A stretch of 18,091 bases of DNA from Simkania negevensis (GCA_017116025.1 JAFITR010000012.1:1-18091), one strand, 5' to 3'. Counted from the stretch's first letter, positions 6,669-13,361 are shown. Made by a program: numbers and translations. The notes: generated by a model not told the origin, from the letters alone.

Positions 6669-6727
6669 TTTCTTCGCGTCTCTTCGCGCTCTTCGCGTTC
6701 ATGTTTTTTTGTGTTGCCTCGTTAAAC
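6661..6727. repeat. Third, decayed copy of the TTCGCG/GCCTCGTTAA repeat
   Basis: CTCGTTAA (6661-6668) is followed by three CTTCGCG units (6671-6696) and GTTCAT, then after 20 bases by GCCTCGTTAA (about 6717-6726). The layout echoes the arm of elements A and B (CTTTGCG units, GTTTCAT, then GCCTCGTTAA) with changed bases. It reaches the stop codon of the 104-residue gene. Confidence 0.5.
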
Positions 6728-7036
6728 CTTTGCCGGTTGGTTATCGCTGAGCAGGCCTTTGACGAAGCCTTCGGTCATAGCCATCACTCCTGACCTGAGG
6801 AAGATAACCAGGAAGGGTTCAACCGTACTGTTCCATATCCCTTTGGTGAGCTTCCACTTGGCCAAATTTAGTGTGACGAGCCTACCGATTAATTCACCGA
6901 TCTTCTCAATGATAGGGCGAACATTTTCGTCGATCCAGTTGTCGAGTTTAAAATGGTGTGTTGCTTGTCCTATTACAGCAACAGCCCCTACTCCAGCGAG
7001 GACAGGGACAATGGACGTGGGAAGTAAAAAAACCAT
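6722..7036 (-). CDS. Small membrane-associated protein of unknown function, last gene of glycerate operon
   Basis: 104 residues, family not recognised. A hydrophobic N-terminus (MVFLLPTSIVPVLAGVGAVAVIG, about 1-23) is followed by a charged amphipathic stretch (KLDNWIDENVRPIIEKIGELIGRL, about 30-53). A second hydrophobic segment is VEPFLVIFLRSGVMAM (about 72-87). The gene is credible because of a strong Shine-Dalgarno site on the minus strand, GAGGAG at 7044-7049, seven bases before the ATG and overlapping the stop of the reductase gene upstream. It lies 12 bases downstream of that gene and should be cotranscribed. A link to glycerate or glyoxylate metabolism is inferred only from position. 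It might instead be an inclusion- or envelope-associated protein. Confidence 0.65.
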   Translation of the reverse strand: MVFLLPTSIVPVLAGVGAVAVIGQATHHFKLDNWIDENVRPIIEKIGELIGRLVTLNLAKWKLTKGIWNSTVEPFLVIFLRSGVMAMTEGFVKGLLSDNQPAKV

Positions 7037-7048
7037 ACTATATCTCCT

Positions 7049-8023
7049 CTATTGTTTGAGTGTTTGCGGATTAATAATAGCGTGGGGTTTTTTTCCCACG
7101 ACGACAGCATGAGCGTTCTCTGCTGCCATGATTCCCATCTGACCTCTTGTTTCTAATGTTGCACTGCCAGTATGGGGAAGAAGAACGACATTATCCAAAG
7201 CGATTAGTCCTGGATGGATTTCTGGTTCATTTTCATATACATCGAGGCCCGCTCCCGCAATCGTTTTTTGTTCAAGGGCCTTAACAAGAGCATCTTCATC
7301 AACGATAGGGCCTCGGGCGGTATTGATGAGGTATGAGGATGATTTCATCAACCGCAGCTCGCGCTCGCCGACAAGGTGTTTTGTCTCTGGATTGAAAGGG
7401 ATGTGTATGCTAACGAAGTCGGCGCGTATAAGCAGATCTTGTAACTCAACTTTTTCTGCACCAGGCAGCTCTTTATCGTCGACCGCTTCTCGCCTCTTGG
7501 TGTAGAGCACCTTCATGTTGAATCCTGCTGCACGACGTGCTGTAGCCATACCGATACGTCCCATACCGACGATACCAAGGGTTTTGCCATGGACGTCATT
7601 GCCCAAAAAGAGCTCCGGCCCCCACCCTTTAAACTGATGTTGGCGTGTGTAGAGATCAGAAGGGACGATTTTCCTTGCTACAGCGAGGATGAGAGCCCAT
7701 GCAAGGTCTGCTGTGGTCTCTGTCAATACTCCGGGGGTATAACATACAGGGATACCGAGGGCTGTTGCCTCCGGGACATCGATGTTGTTGTAACCCACGG
7801 CGTAGTTGGAGATAACTTTTAGGTTGGGTTCGACAGAGATGATCTCTTTGTCAATCGGATCGGTAAGCAGGCATAGCAAGGCGTCTTTGCCTTTAATTCC
7901 TTCGAGAACTTCTTTTTTTGTTAACACCCTATCGTAGGGATTCACTTCAGCATCAAACAGCTCATGGATCCGGTCCATAGCAGGTTGCGGCAACTTTCTA
8001 GTCAGAAACAAGTTGGGCTTCAT
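7049..8023 (-). CDS. D-2-hydroxyacid dehydrogenase (glyoxylate/hydroxypyruvate reductase type)
   Basis: Reduces glyoxylate to glycolate or hydroxypyruvate to D-glycerate with NAD(P)H. 324 residues. Seen: NYAVGYNNIDV (73-83), TPGVLTETTADLAWALILA (96-114), nucleotide fold GMGRIG (153-158), and the catalytic triad R237 (NTARGPIVDE), E266 (DVYENEP) and H284 (LPHTGSAT). After the second beta strand the sequence is YTKRR (174-178); two arginines here favour NADPH over NADH, as in glyoxylate/hydroxypyruvate reductases. AGGAA lies seven bases upstream of the ATG. The start overlaps the end of the glycerate kinase gene by 26 bases, so the two are translated together. That pairing favours hydroxypyruvate/D-glycerate as the substrate pair over formate or lactate. 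I leave the gene symbol open (gyaR, ghrB and hprA are all possible). Confidence 0.9.
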   Translation of the reverse strand: MKPNLFLTRKLPQPAMDRIHELFDAEVNPYDRVLTKKEVLEGIKGKDALLCLLTDPIDKEIISVEPNLKVISNYAVGYNNIDVPEATALGIPVCYTPGVLTETTADLAWALILAVARKIVPSDLYTRQHQFKGWGPELFLGNDVHGKTLGIVGMGRIGMATARRAAGFNMKVLYTKRREAVDDKELPGAEKVELQDLLIRADFVSIHIPFNPETKHLVGERELRLMKSSSYLINTARGPIVDEDALVKALEQKTIAGAGLDVYENEPEIHPGLIALDNVVLLPHTGSATLETRGQMGIMAAENAHAVVVGKKPHAIINPQTLKQ

Positions 8024-9146
8024 GATCGATTCCTATCTTTATCGTATGAACAATCTGTCTTGATACAGCGGAAAGGTATTTTTTTGCATGCTTTTTACTC
8101 TCGTCAAGGGTTATTGGTCTTGGTGATAGTGAAAAAAGAGCATCGATACCGCAGGCGTGCAGACCATCCGGCTCTGTAGGCACGGCTCCTCCGATAGCGA
8201 TAACGGGGATCTTCTTCTTTTTTGCCCATGCCGCTACGCCAGCAGGCGTCTTGCCCCGTACCGTCTGGCTATCGACACTGCCTTCTCCTGTGATGACAAC
8301 GTCGGCATTTTCAAGGTGACGCGCCAGCCCCACCTCGCCAGCAACGAGGTCGACGCCAACGACAATTTTTGCTCCTAAGAGGGCAAAACAAGCAGCGCCC
8401 AAGCCCCCAGCAGCTCCCGCTCCACGAATATCGGCGATGCCTTTACCTAGCAGCAGGGAATAACGCTCCATCGCCCTTTCAAGCTCTTCAATATCGTCTG
8501 GACTAACGCCTTTTTGTGGACCAAAGAGATGGACTGCGCCCCCTTCGCCAAGAAGAGGGCTGTTGACATCACTAGCAACGATGAACTCTGTTGTTTCAAT
8601 CGCCTTGTGAGAAGAAGAGCGGTCGATATCAACAAGAGAACACAACCCCCTGCCATTGGAAGAGACCTCGCTCCCTTCTTCGTCTTTGAAGGAAAAACCC
8701 AAAGCCTGCATAGCCCCTATCCCCCCATCGACAGTAGCGCTGCCACCTAATCCAATCACAACACGACGGAATCCTGCATCGACGACGGCACGAATAAGCT
8801 CACCCACGCCGTACGACGTTGCCTCCATAGGATCATAGGCGCCGTCGGCAACAAGAGGCAGCCCTGCCGCTTGTGCCATCTCTACAACAGCAGTAGTAGC
8901 GTTGCCAAGAACGCCATAAGACGCCTTGACAGGAGCGCCGGCAGGGCCCTGCACCATACATTCGACAAAAGTTCCTTTTGTTGCATCGACAAGAGCTTGT
9001 AGCGTCCCTTCGCCTCCGTCGGCCATGGGGACTTTAACAATAGTAGCATCGGGCATAGCGAGCTTGACCCCCTCTTCGATCGCAGACGCTGCCTCAAGTG
9101 CTGTAAGGCTGCCCTTAAACGAATCAGGCGCTACTACAATCTTCAC
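7998..9146 (-). CDS. glxK: Glycerate 2-kinase (GarK/GlxK family)
   Basis: Phosphorylates D-glycerate with ATP to 2-phosphoglycerate, feeding lower glycolysis. 382 residues, the normal length of this family (PF02595 type). Signatures: MKIVVAPDSFKGSL at the start, VPMADGGEGT (39-48), VVIGLGGSATVDGGIGA (about 129-145), GAGAAGGLGAA, VVITGEGSVDSQT and IGGAV. The start codon is GTG (9144-9146) and overlaps the aminotransferase stop as GTGA, a four-base overlap with no clear Shine-Dalgarno site, so translation is probably coupled. The 3' end overlaps the reductase start by 26 bases. The 2-kinase rather than 3-kinase product is known for the GarK/GlxK family and is inferred here. Confidence 0.93.
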   Translation of the reverse strand: MKIVVAPDSFKGSLTALEAASAIEEGVKLAMPDATIVKVPMADGGEGTLQALVDATKGTFVECMVQGPAGAPVKASYGVLGNATTAVVEMAQAAGLPLVADGAYDPMEATSYGVGELIRAVVDAGFRRVVIGLGGSATVDGGIGAMQALGFSFKDEEGSEVSSNGRGLCSLVDIDRSSSHKAIETTEFIVASDVNSPLLGEGGAVHLFGPQKGVSPDDIEELERAMERYSLLLGKGIADIRGAGAAGGLGAACFALLGAKIVVGVDLVAGEVGLARHLENADVVITGEGSVDSQTVRGKTPAGVAAWAKKKKIPVIAIGGAVPTEPDGLHACGIDALFSLSPRPITLDESKKHAKKYLSAVSRQIVHTIKIGIDHEAQLVSD

Positions 9147-10447
9147 TGGAAGAGGTGGAGATGGGTATTGACAAATGTTTGAAAGCTTTTGGTGTCTTGG
9201 CAGGCTTGTTCAATGCGGTCAGCACCTTCCTTGAGGTCGTCATCATTTGCCGCATACGACAGGCGCAGGTAATGCTGGCCTTCAGAGTCGATCACTCCAA
9301 AAGAGCGGCGATCCAAAACAGCAACCTGGTGTCTGTAGAGCAAAAACATCTGTACCATCGTAGCAGGCGACGTCTTCTCTTTTATCGCTTCGTCGAGGGC
9401 ATCAAAAGCATCAAAAACGCCCAACTTTTTACATGCCCCCTCGATGTTGGGGAAGAGGTAGAAGGTCCCTGAAGGGTTGGTGCAGGTAATGCCATCGATC
9501 GTGTTGAGCCTCTTTACCAGGTAGTCGCGACGCTTTTTGAACGTCGATACCATCTCGGCTATGCGCCCAGCGGCATTAGGATGTGTCAACGCTACACGCG
9601 CCCCTTCCTGATTGTATGGAGATGTACAAGAGAAGTAGTTGATGTTCATGTTTTTGAAAACATCAGCCTCCTCTACCGTAGGGAAGACGGCATAGCCAAT
9701 ACGCCCCCCTGTCCATGCATACGTCTTAGAAAGGCCGCTGGCGACAATTGTCCGCTCACGCATTCCAGGCATTGAAGCGATCGATAGATGGCTAGCACCA
9801 TCGAAAACAATATGCTCATACATCTCGTCAGAAAAGACCCGCACATCAGGATGGCATTTGTTCACAATAAGGTCTGCAATCTCTCGCAGCTGCTCTTGCG
9901 TCGTCACACCACCAGTAGGATTCGAAGGGAAATTGATGTAGATCAAGCGCGTCTTATCAGTGATGATATCCTCAAGCTCCTTGGCACAAAAAGAAAAGGC
10001 GTTGCTTTCTCTGAGGATGAGTGGGCGCGGTTCAAGCTCAAGATAACGTGTAAACGACTCGTAGATGGGATAGCCGGGGCTAGGATAAATCACTTCGTCG
10101 CCCGGATTGCAATAGACCTCCTGGGCAAACCCTATCGCCGGCTTGAGGCCCGGAAAGACAACGACCTCTTCAGGCGTGGATTGCAGCCCACGCGTCTCGT
10201 TCATCTGTTGGCTTACCACCTCGCGCAAAGAAAGAACACCTTTGGGATCCGTGTAGTGCGTGTTGTTCGCATCGATCTGCTCCTTCACTTCATCCTTCAC
10301 CCACTCCGGTATATTAAAGTCCGGCTCACCAATGTTCAGCCTCACCACCAGACGACTGCTCTCGCCTTCCGCTGCAACAATATGTGGTCCTATTTTAAAC
10401 GCATTCTCTGTACCAATGCGATGGATACGGTCTGCAAACAACACCAT
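9143..10447 (-). CDS. PLP-dependent class I/II aminotransferase, first gene of glycerate operon
   Basis: Fold-type I aminotransferase of 434 residues, aspartate-aminotransferase-like. Visible: NIGEPDF (38-44), HYTDPKG (64-70), the aromatic stacking loop YPSPGYPIYES (121-131), NFPSNPTGG (172-180) with N176, SDEMYEHIVFDG with D207 and Y210, the PLP lysine K241 in SGLSKTYAWTGGRIGYAVF, R249 for phosphate, and YLRLSYA near the C-terminus, whose arginine binds the substrate carboxylate. The substrate is not readable. Operon position ahead of glycerate kinase and hydroxypyruvate reductase suggests serine as donor, giving hydroxypyruvate, with pyruvate or glyoxylate as acceptor. GGGGG lies seven bases upstream of the ATG. 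The C-terminal extension after about residue 415 is not conserved by eye. Aspartate, aromatic or alanine aminotransferase activity remains possible. Confidence 0.88.
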   Translation of the reverse strand: MVLFADRIHRIGTENAFKIGPHIVAAEGESSRLVVRLNIGEPDFNIPEWVKDEVKEQIDANNTHYTDPKGVLSLREVVSQQMNETRGLQSTPEEVVVFPGLKPAIGFAQEVYCNPGDEVIYPSPGYPIYESFTRYLELEPRPLILRESNAFSFCAKELEDIITDKTRLIYINFPSNPTGGVTTQEQLREIADLIVNKCHPDVRVFSDEMYEHIVFDGASHLSIASMPGMRERTIVASGLSKTYAWTGGRIGYAVFPTVEEADVFKNMNINYFSCTSPYNQEGARVALTHPNAAGRIAEMVSTFKKRRDYLVKRLNTIDGITCTNPSGTFYLFPNIEGACKKLGVFDAFDALDEAIKEKTSPATMVQMFLLYRHQVAVLDRRSFGVIDSEGQHYLRLSYAANDDDLKEGADRIEQACQDTKSFQTFVNTHLHLFQ

Positions 10448-10482
10448 GATAAAGCCCCCAAGTCAATCTCAAAACTAAGCAA

Positions 10483-10509
10483 TGTATACCGCCAACAAAA
10501 TGAAAGCAA
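10483..10509 (-). promoter_or_regulatory. Candidate promoter of the aminotransferase/glycerate operon
   Basis: On the minus strand, TTGCTT (10504-10509) and TATACA (10483-10488) are 15 bases apart, a short spacing. The -10 is fair and lies 36 bases before the ATG. It is the best candidate in the 186-base divergent region. Confidence 0.3.
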
Positions 10510-10585
10510 GAGCTAAGAGGCAGCTAAAAAGGGGAATATAAAAATAAAATTGACGAATATCTTCGATTTAAAATGAGAATATTAT

Positions 10586-10591
10586 TATAAT
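10586..10591 (+). promoter_or_regulatory. Candidate -10 for the CaaX pseudokinase gene
   Basis: Perfect TATAAT in an AT-rich run 42 bases before the ATG. No recognisable -35 is present at normal spacing (TTGACG at 10550-10555 is too far), so an activator or another sigma factor may be needed. Confidence 0.38.
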
Positions 10592-10633
10592 TGTGAAGAG
10601 AAGAACAAGACAATCCGGTTTAAAAGATTTATT

Positions 10634-11809
10634 ATGGAAAGAACCCACTCAAATCCAGGAACCCCACCAGGAAGCCCAATAGAGCCCTCTCATCCAGACT
10701 GGCCCTTGTTTGATTCAACCGGGTCCTTGGATAACCCCTTCGACCTCTCCGTTATCGACCCCCACGCTGTCCACTCCGATATTGATGATACAGCCCAAAG
10801 AGTCCGAAAGACCTGTCAGAGATCCATAGCCCAGCATCCTCGTTCTCAATCCACTCAAGTGACTGAATCTACCTGCGTTCTTATGAACCCGACAACAGAT
10901 TCTCCTGCCACCTTTCAAGAGATCCACTGCACGGATGCCTCCAGAGAGAAGATTGTTCGCCTCATATCCTCTTTGCAGCAATGCGCTTCTCCCTTCATCA
11001 CCAAAATCCATTCTGTTTCATACAAAAACAACACCTGTGAGATTACCTACGAAGCGACTTTTGGAGCCTCGTTCTCTAGGTACCTGAAAAGGATTCCGTA
11101 TCCTCTTACGGACGAGGAATGGAACGACTATAAGGTCTACCTGGTCGAACTGCTCCTTGCCTTTGAAGAATTAGAAAAAAATCATATAACCAACATTGAT
11201 ATCAACCCAACAGATCTCTCTATTACCAAGGAAAGCCACCTTAAAGTCCTTCGTTTTTCTCTTTTCTTGCCAAACCCCAACGCTCTTACCCACAGCTTTG
11301 GGAAGATCGCATACCGATTACTTACCGGCAAAGATCTTATTACAACCCCTAAATTGACTCTGCCCGAAGACTTTTTAGAATTAGATCAGGATCTCCAACA
11401 CTTGCTCCTATTCATCTTTGGATTTCGACATACACCCCCTTCGATCAAAGATCTCAAAAAGTGCCTATTGTTTGAAGATATCAACTGGAAAAACCCGCCA
11501 CAACCTAGAAGGCGCCCAACTACCGAGATCTCCAAACAACTGCTTCATGTTTTGATAGACGTCGATGAAGGAGACAGGCAATCAGATGCGGCACCAGCAG
11601 CGGCGAGCGCACCAACAGAATCGGCTGCAACGAGTACACTAACAACGTCGCCCGGATTGACACCATCGACTGGGCCGAGATTGAATGTGCTAGCAGGAGA
11701 CACGACTACCGCTGCACAAGCAGTAATCGTTGCACAAACAGTACTCCTGCAACAATCAAAAAAAGATGTCACCTGCAGCTGCACCCCTTCCGGCTGTGTA
11801 ATATCGTAA
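10634..11809 (+). CDS. Pseudokinase-like protein with C-terminal CaaX box, putative secreted effector
   Basis: 391 residues. The N-terminus (1-90) is polar and Pro/Ser-rich, with no signal peptide. Residues about 95-283 resemble a eukaryotic-type protein kinase with dead motifs. An alpha-C-like helix with a hinge (ITYEATFGASFSRYLKR) is followed by VELLLAFEELEKNHITNIDINPTDLSIT at the catalytic-loop position: D189 kept, His-Arg of HRD lost, K replaced by N191, N by D194. RFS (207-209) stands in place of DFG. Then SFGKIAYRLLTGKD and SIKDLKKCLL resemble the C-lobe. A 60-residue Ala/Thr/Ser linker leads to CSCTPSGCVIS. The last four residues, C388-V-I-S, form a textbook CaaX box, with C381 and C383 upstream where H-Ras carries palmitoylation sites. 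Type III secretion and host prenylation are inferences. The Shine-Dalgarno site is weak. Confidence 0.82.
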   Translation: MERTHSNPGTPPGSPIEPSHPDWPLFDSTGSLDNPFDLSVIDPHAVHSDIDDTAQRVRKTCQRSIAQHPRSQSTQVTESTCVLMNPTTDSPATFQEIHCTDASREKIVRLISSLQQCASPFITKIHSVSYKNNTCEITYEATFGASFSRYLKRIPYPLTDEEWNDYKVYLVELLLAFEELEKNHITNIDINPTDLSITKESHLKVLRFSLFLPNPNALTHSFGKIAYRLLTGKDLITTPKLTLPEDFLELDQDLQHLLLFIFGFRHTPPSIKDLKKCLLFEDINWKNPPQPRRRPTTEISKQLLHVLIDVDEGDRQSDAAPAAASAPTESAATSTLTTSPGLTPSTGPRLNVLAGDTTTAAQAVIVAQTVLLQQSKKDVTCSCTPSGCVIS

Positions 11810-11824
11810 AGACCCCGAGAACGC

Positions 11825-11861
11825 AAAAGAGGCACCTTTACTTCTCTTTTACTGTTTTTTT
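11825..11861 (+). terminator. Weak candidate terminator after the pseudokinase gene
   Basis: AAAAGAG (11825-11831) pairs with CTCTTTT (11844-11850) around a 12-base loop, followed three bases later by seven T (11855-11861). The stem is AT-rich, so efficiency is doubtful. Confidence 0.3.
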
Positions 11862-11863
11862 GC

Positions 11864-11893
11864 CTGTCATAAAAAATATGGGCTTGTTAAGAT
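11864..11893 (+). promoter_or_regulatory. Candidate promoter of tRNA-Pro
   Basis: CTGTCA (11864-11869), 18 bases, then TAAGAT (11888-11893), 16 bases before the mature tRNA 5' end. Each hexamer matches consensus at four of six positions. Confidence 0.35.
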
Positions 11894-11909
11894 GGTGCCT
11901 TTCTTTGAT

Positions 11910-11984
11910 CGGAGTATAGCGCAGCCTGGCTAGCGCGGCTGCTTTGGGAGCAGTAGGTCGGGGGTTCGAATCCCTCTACTCCGA
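11910..11984 (+). tRNA. tRNA-Pro (anticodon UGG)
   Basis: A complete cloverleaf can be drawn. Acceptor stem CGGAGTA (11910-11916) pairs with TACTCCG (11977-11983), discriminator A at 11984. D stem GCGC/GCGC (11919-11922 and 11933-11936). Anticodon stem GCTGC/GCAGT (11938-11942 and 11950-11954) closes loop TTTGGGA, with anticodon TGG at 11945-11947. T stem GGGGG/CCCTC closes loop TTCGAAT. The 3' CCA is not encoded. UGG reads CCN proline codons. The repeat and transposase region begins 16 bases after it. Confidence 0.97.
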
Positions 11985-11999
11985 TCCTTTATTCGCCCC

Positions 12000-12141
12000 A
12001 AAAAGCGGGCCGAAGGCCCTGCAGGCAGCTCTAGCCCAGTCTAAACGAAGGGCCGAAGGTCCGAGTGCAGGACTGGGTAAGGCACAAAATACGATTTTGG
12101 TCTGAAGGACCATGCGTAGCGCCAACGGCAATACAATAAAG
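12000..12141 (+). repeat. Hairpin-rich RAYT-associated repeat, copy R1
   Basis: Reads AAAAAGC, then the hairpin GGGCC-GAA-GGCCC, CAGGCAGCT, a second hairpin around GGGCCGAAGGTCC (12050-12062), a third TGGTC-TGAAG-GACCA (12098-12112), and ends in ATGCGTAGCGCCAACGGC and AATACAA. With inverted copy R2 it encloses a transposase fragment, forming a mini-element of about 355 bp (12000-12355). Confidence 0.88.
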
Positions 12142-12151
12142 GTGTCGTTTC

Positions 12152-12220
12152 ATCCTTCATCTCCTATACATTTACCCATCCACGTTGTTTTAAACAGCAA
12201 AAACCGTGATCCTTTCGATA
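12152..12220 (+). pseudogene. 5' fragment of a second Y1 transposase
   Basis: Translated, this stretch gives PIHLPIHVVLNSKNRDPF, clearly related to residues 5-22 of the intact transposase at 12568-13020 (IHLPIHIVFSTKNRDP). The original ATG has become ATC and one base is missing just after it. Homology stops at about 12220, where repeat R2 begins. The ribosome-binding word AAAGGTG upstream (about 12138-12144) is kept. Only the first 20 or so codons remain, so it is a relic and cannot make an active enzyme. A longer open frame through this point on the plus strand is accidental. Confidence 0.8.
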
Positions 12221-12221
12221 G

Positions 12222-12355
12222 TCCTTGTATTGGTGCTTCGCATGGTCCTTCAGACCATATCGTTATTTATACCGTACCCAGCCCTGCACTCGGACCTTCG
12301 GCCCTTCGCTTAGACTGGGCTATAGCTGCCTGCACGGCCTTCGGCCGGCTTTTTT
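12222..12355 (-). repeat. Hairpin-rich RAYT-associated repeat, copy R2 (inverted)
   Basis: Reverse complement of the R1 type: CCTTGTATTG, a shortened GCGCC word, ATGGTCCTTCAGACCAT, GCACTCGGACCTTCGGCCC, AGACTGGGCTATAGCTGCC, then GGCCTTCGGCCGGCTTTTTT. It matches R1 closely over about 130 bases. The T-run after the last hairpin could also end transcription. Confidence 0.88.
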
Positions 12356-12541
12356 GTCGCATATCTAACCATCTCTTGACACTAAACAGAAATCCCAAGC
12401 CTTTGGCCGGATTTCAAAACTGCCAAACTCGAGAAGCCCGGAGGGCGATTGAAAACCTATGCCACATCATTATCACGCGGGAATGCAGCTCTCGATCCTG
12501 CCTCTCTATCAAAGAGATCAAACAACTCTCTTTATTTGAAA
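12356..12541. other. Spacer between mini-element and transposase; small hairpin, no gene
   Basis: No credible coding region. A perfect 7-bp hairpin, AAAGAGA (12511-12517) with TCTCTTT (12527-12533) around a 9-base loop, lies 34 bases beyond the transposase stop and could be the right-end hairpin such elements usually carry. The rest resembles neither the repeats nor a known gene. Confidence 0.4.
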
Positions 12542-12563
12542 ATGCAGAGCGCCAACGGCTACA
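12542..12563 (+). repeat. 22-bp end motif next to the transposase 3' end
   Basis: ATGCAGAGCGCCAACGGCTA followed by CA, identical over 22 bases to 13479-13500 (end of R4). An inverted, slightly longer version lies at 13032-13056 beyond the 5' end of the transposase, so the gene is bracketed by inverted copies of this motif. It ends four bases before the stop codon of the transposase. Confidence 0.82.
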
Positions 12564-12567
12564 ACAC

Positions 12568-13020
12568 CTAATCCCACAAATATTTTTCATCGTAGGGCAT
12601 CTTGTAATACCGCATAAACGCCAACAATTCTTCTTTGAACGTCTTTGTCTTGTGGTGCTCTTTTTGACTGATGATATATTGTTCGATCCTCGGCAAGGTC
12701 TCATGATCTACTCCAAAGCCTCCATACCCCTTTTGCCAGGTAAATTGCGTGTACTGAGCATGTTGCTTTTTCATCCATTTAGACGATTCCGTTTTGACCT
12801 TTTCTACAAATTTTGCAACGGTAACGTTACGTGAAAGGTTGGCAAGAATGTGCACGTGATCGGGCATGCCATTGATTTTGATTGGGGGACATTTTATTTC
12901 GTTACAGATAAAGCCAAGGAAGGCGTATAGGGAAGGTTCAATAGCATGATCGATCAAAGGATCACGGTTTTTTGTGCTAAAGACAATGTGAATGGGCAGG
13001 TGTATAAGGGACTGGGGCAT
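12568..13020 (-). CDS. Y1 (HUH) transposase, IS200/REP-associated tyrosine transposase (RAYT) type
   Basis: Single-strand DNA transposase with a relaxase-like fold, acting on hairpins through a 5'-phosphotyrosine intermediate. With the start at 13020 it has 150 residues, the usual length. Seen: MPQSLIHLPIHIVFSTKNRDP at the N-terminus, the HUH motif H55-V56-H57 in INGMPDHVHILANLS, FTWQKGYGGFGV (93-104), the catalytic Y115 in RIEQYIISQKEHH, and the C-terminus KMPYDEKYLWD. All catalytic residues are present. The frame extends to an ATG at 13056, but those 12 codons lie inside the repeat, and homologues begin at MPQS. AAGGTG on the minus strand lies about eight bases upstream of the 13020 start. 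Hairpin repeat R3 lies directly upstream. There is no partner TnpB/IscB gene, which fits RAYTs or IS200. Confidence 0.9.
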   Translation of the reverse strand: MPQSLIHLPIHIVFSTKNRDPLIDHAIEPSLYAFLGFICNEIKCPPIKINGMPDHVHILANLSRNVTVAKFVEKVKTESSKWMKKQHAQYTQFTWQKGYGGFGVDHETLPRIEQYIISQKEHHKTKTFKEELLAFMRYYKMPYDEKYLWD

Positions 13021-13029
13021 GGAACGACA

Positions 13030-13193
13030 CCTTGTATTGCCGTTGGCGCTTTGCATGGTCCTTCAGACCAGAATCGCATTCTACGTTTACCTAGGCCTCC
13101 TAGGCCTGCACTTTGGGCCTTCAGCCCGTCGTTCCGACCTAGGCTATAGCTGCCTGCAGGACCTTCGGCCCGCTTTTAACAGCATCGTTTTTT
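13030..13193 (-). repeat. Hairpin-rich RAYT-associated repeat, copy R3 (upstream of the transposase)
   Basis: On the minus strand: GCGGGCCGAAGGTCCTGCAGG, CAGCTATAGCCTAGG, CGACGGGCTGAAGGCCC, two tandem AGGCCTAGG units, GTAAACGTAGAATGCG, TGGTCTGAAGGACCATGC and the end motif with GCGCCAACGGC. By my reading about seven substitutions separate it from R4 over about 140 bases. It is followed by GCTTTTAACAGCATCG and a T-run (13172-13193), also found at 13340-13361. Confidence 0.9.
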
Positions 13194-13260
13194 ATTCGTC
13201 TACTCTCATAACAAATGCACTATCCATGCAGCAACAAAAAAAAACGGACAAACAAGAAGT

Positions 13261-13361
13261 TCCGCCCCCCTAAGCCATCCGGTAGGGGCGGACTGAAGGT
13301 CCAAAAGTGCAGTGCAGCTGCTCGCAGGACCTTCAGGCTGCTTTTAACAGCACCGTTTTTA
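13261..13361. repeat. Partial REP-like palindrome between R3 and R4
   Basis: TCCGCCCC (13261-13268) pairs with GGGGCGGA (13285-13292). Next comes GGACTGAAGGTCC, then GTGCAGTGCAGCTGCTCGCA, GGACCTTCAGG and GCTTTTAACAGCACCGTTTTT. The order resembles the 52-bp palindrome at 2991-3042 and shares its tail with R3. It is probably a decayed short-form copy. The bases from 13194 to 13260 hold nothing I recognise. Confidence 0.6.

Noticed and set aside
9788..10516. Long plus-strand open frame of 242 codons
   Set aside because: It is antisense to the aminotransferase, which has all its family motifs; the antisense product has none.
12112..12834. Plus-strand open frame of 240 codons
   Set aside because: Only its first part resembles a protein (the transposase relic). 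The rest runs through repeat R2 and antisense to the intact transposase.
13021..13056. Upstream ATG adding 12 residues to the transposase
   Set aside because: The extra codons are part of the repeat end motif, which also occurs where no transposase follows. Homologues start at MPQS, and a ribosome-binding site precedes 13020.
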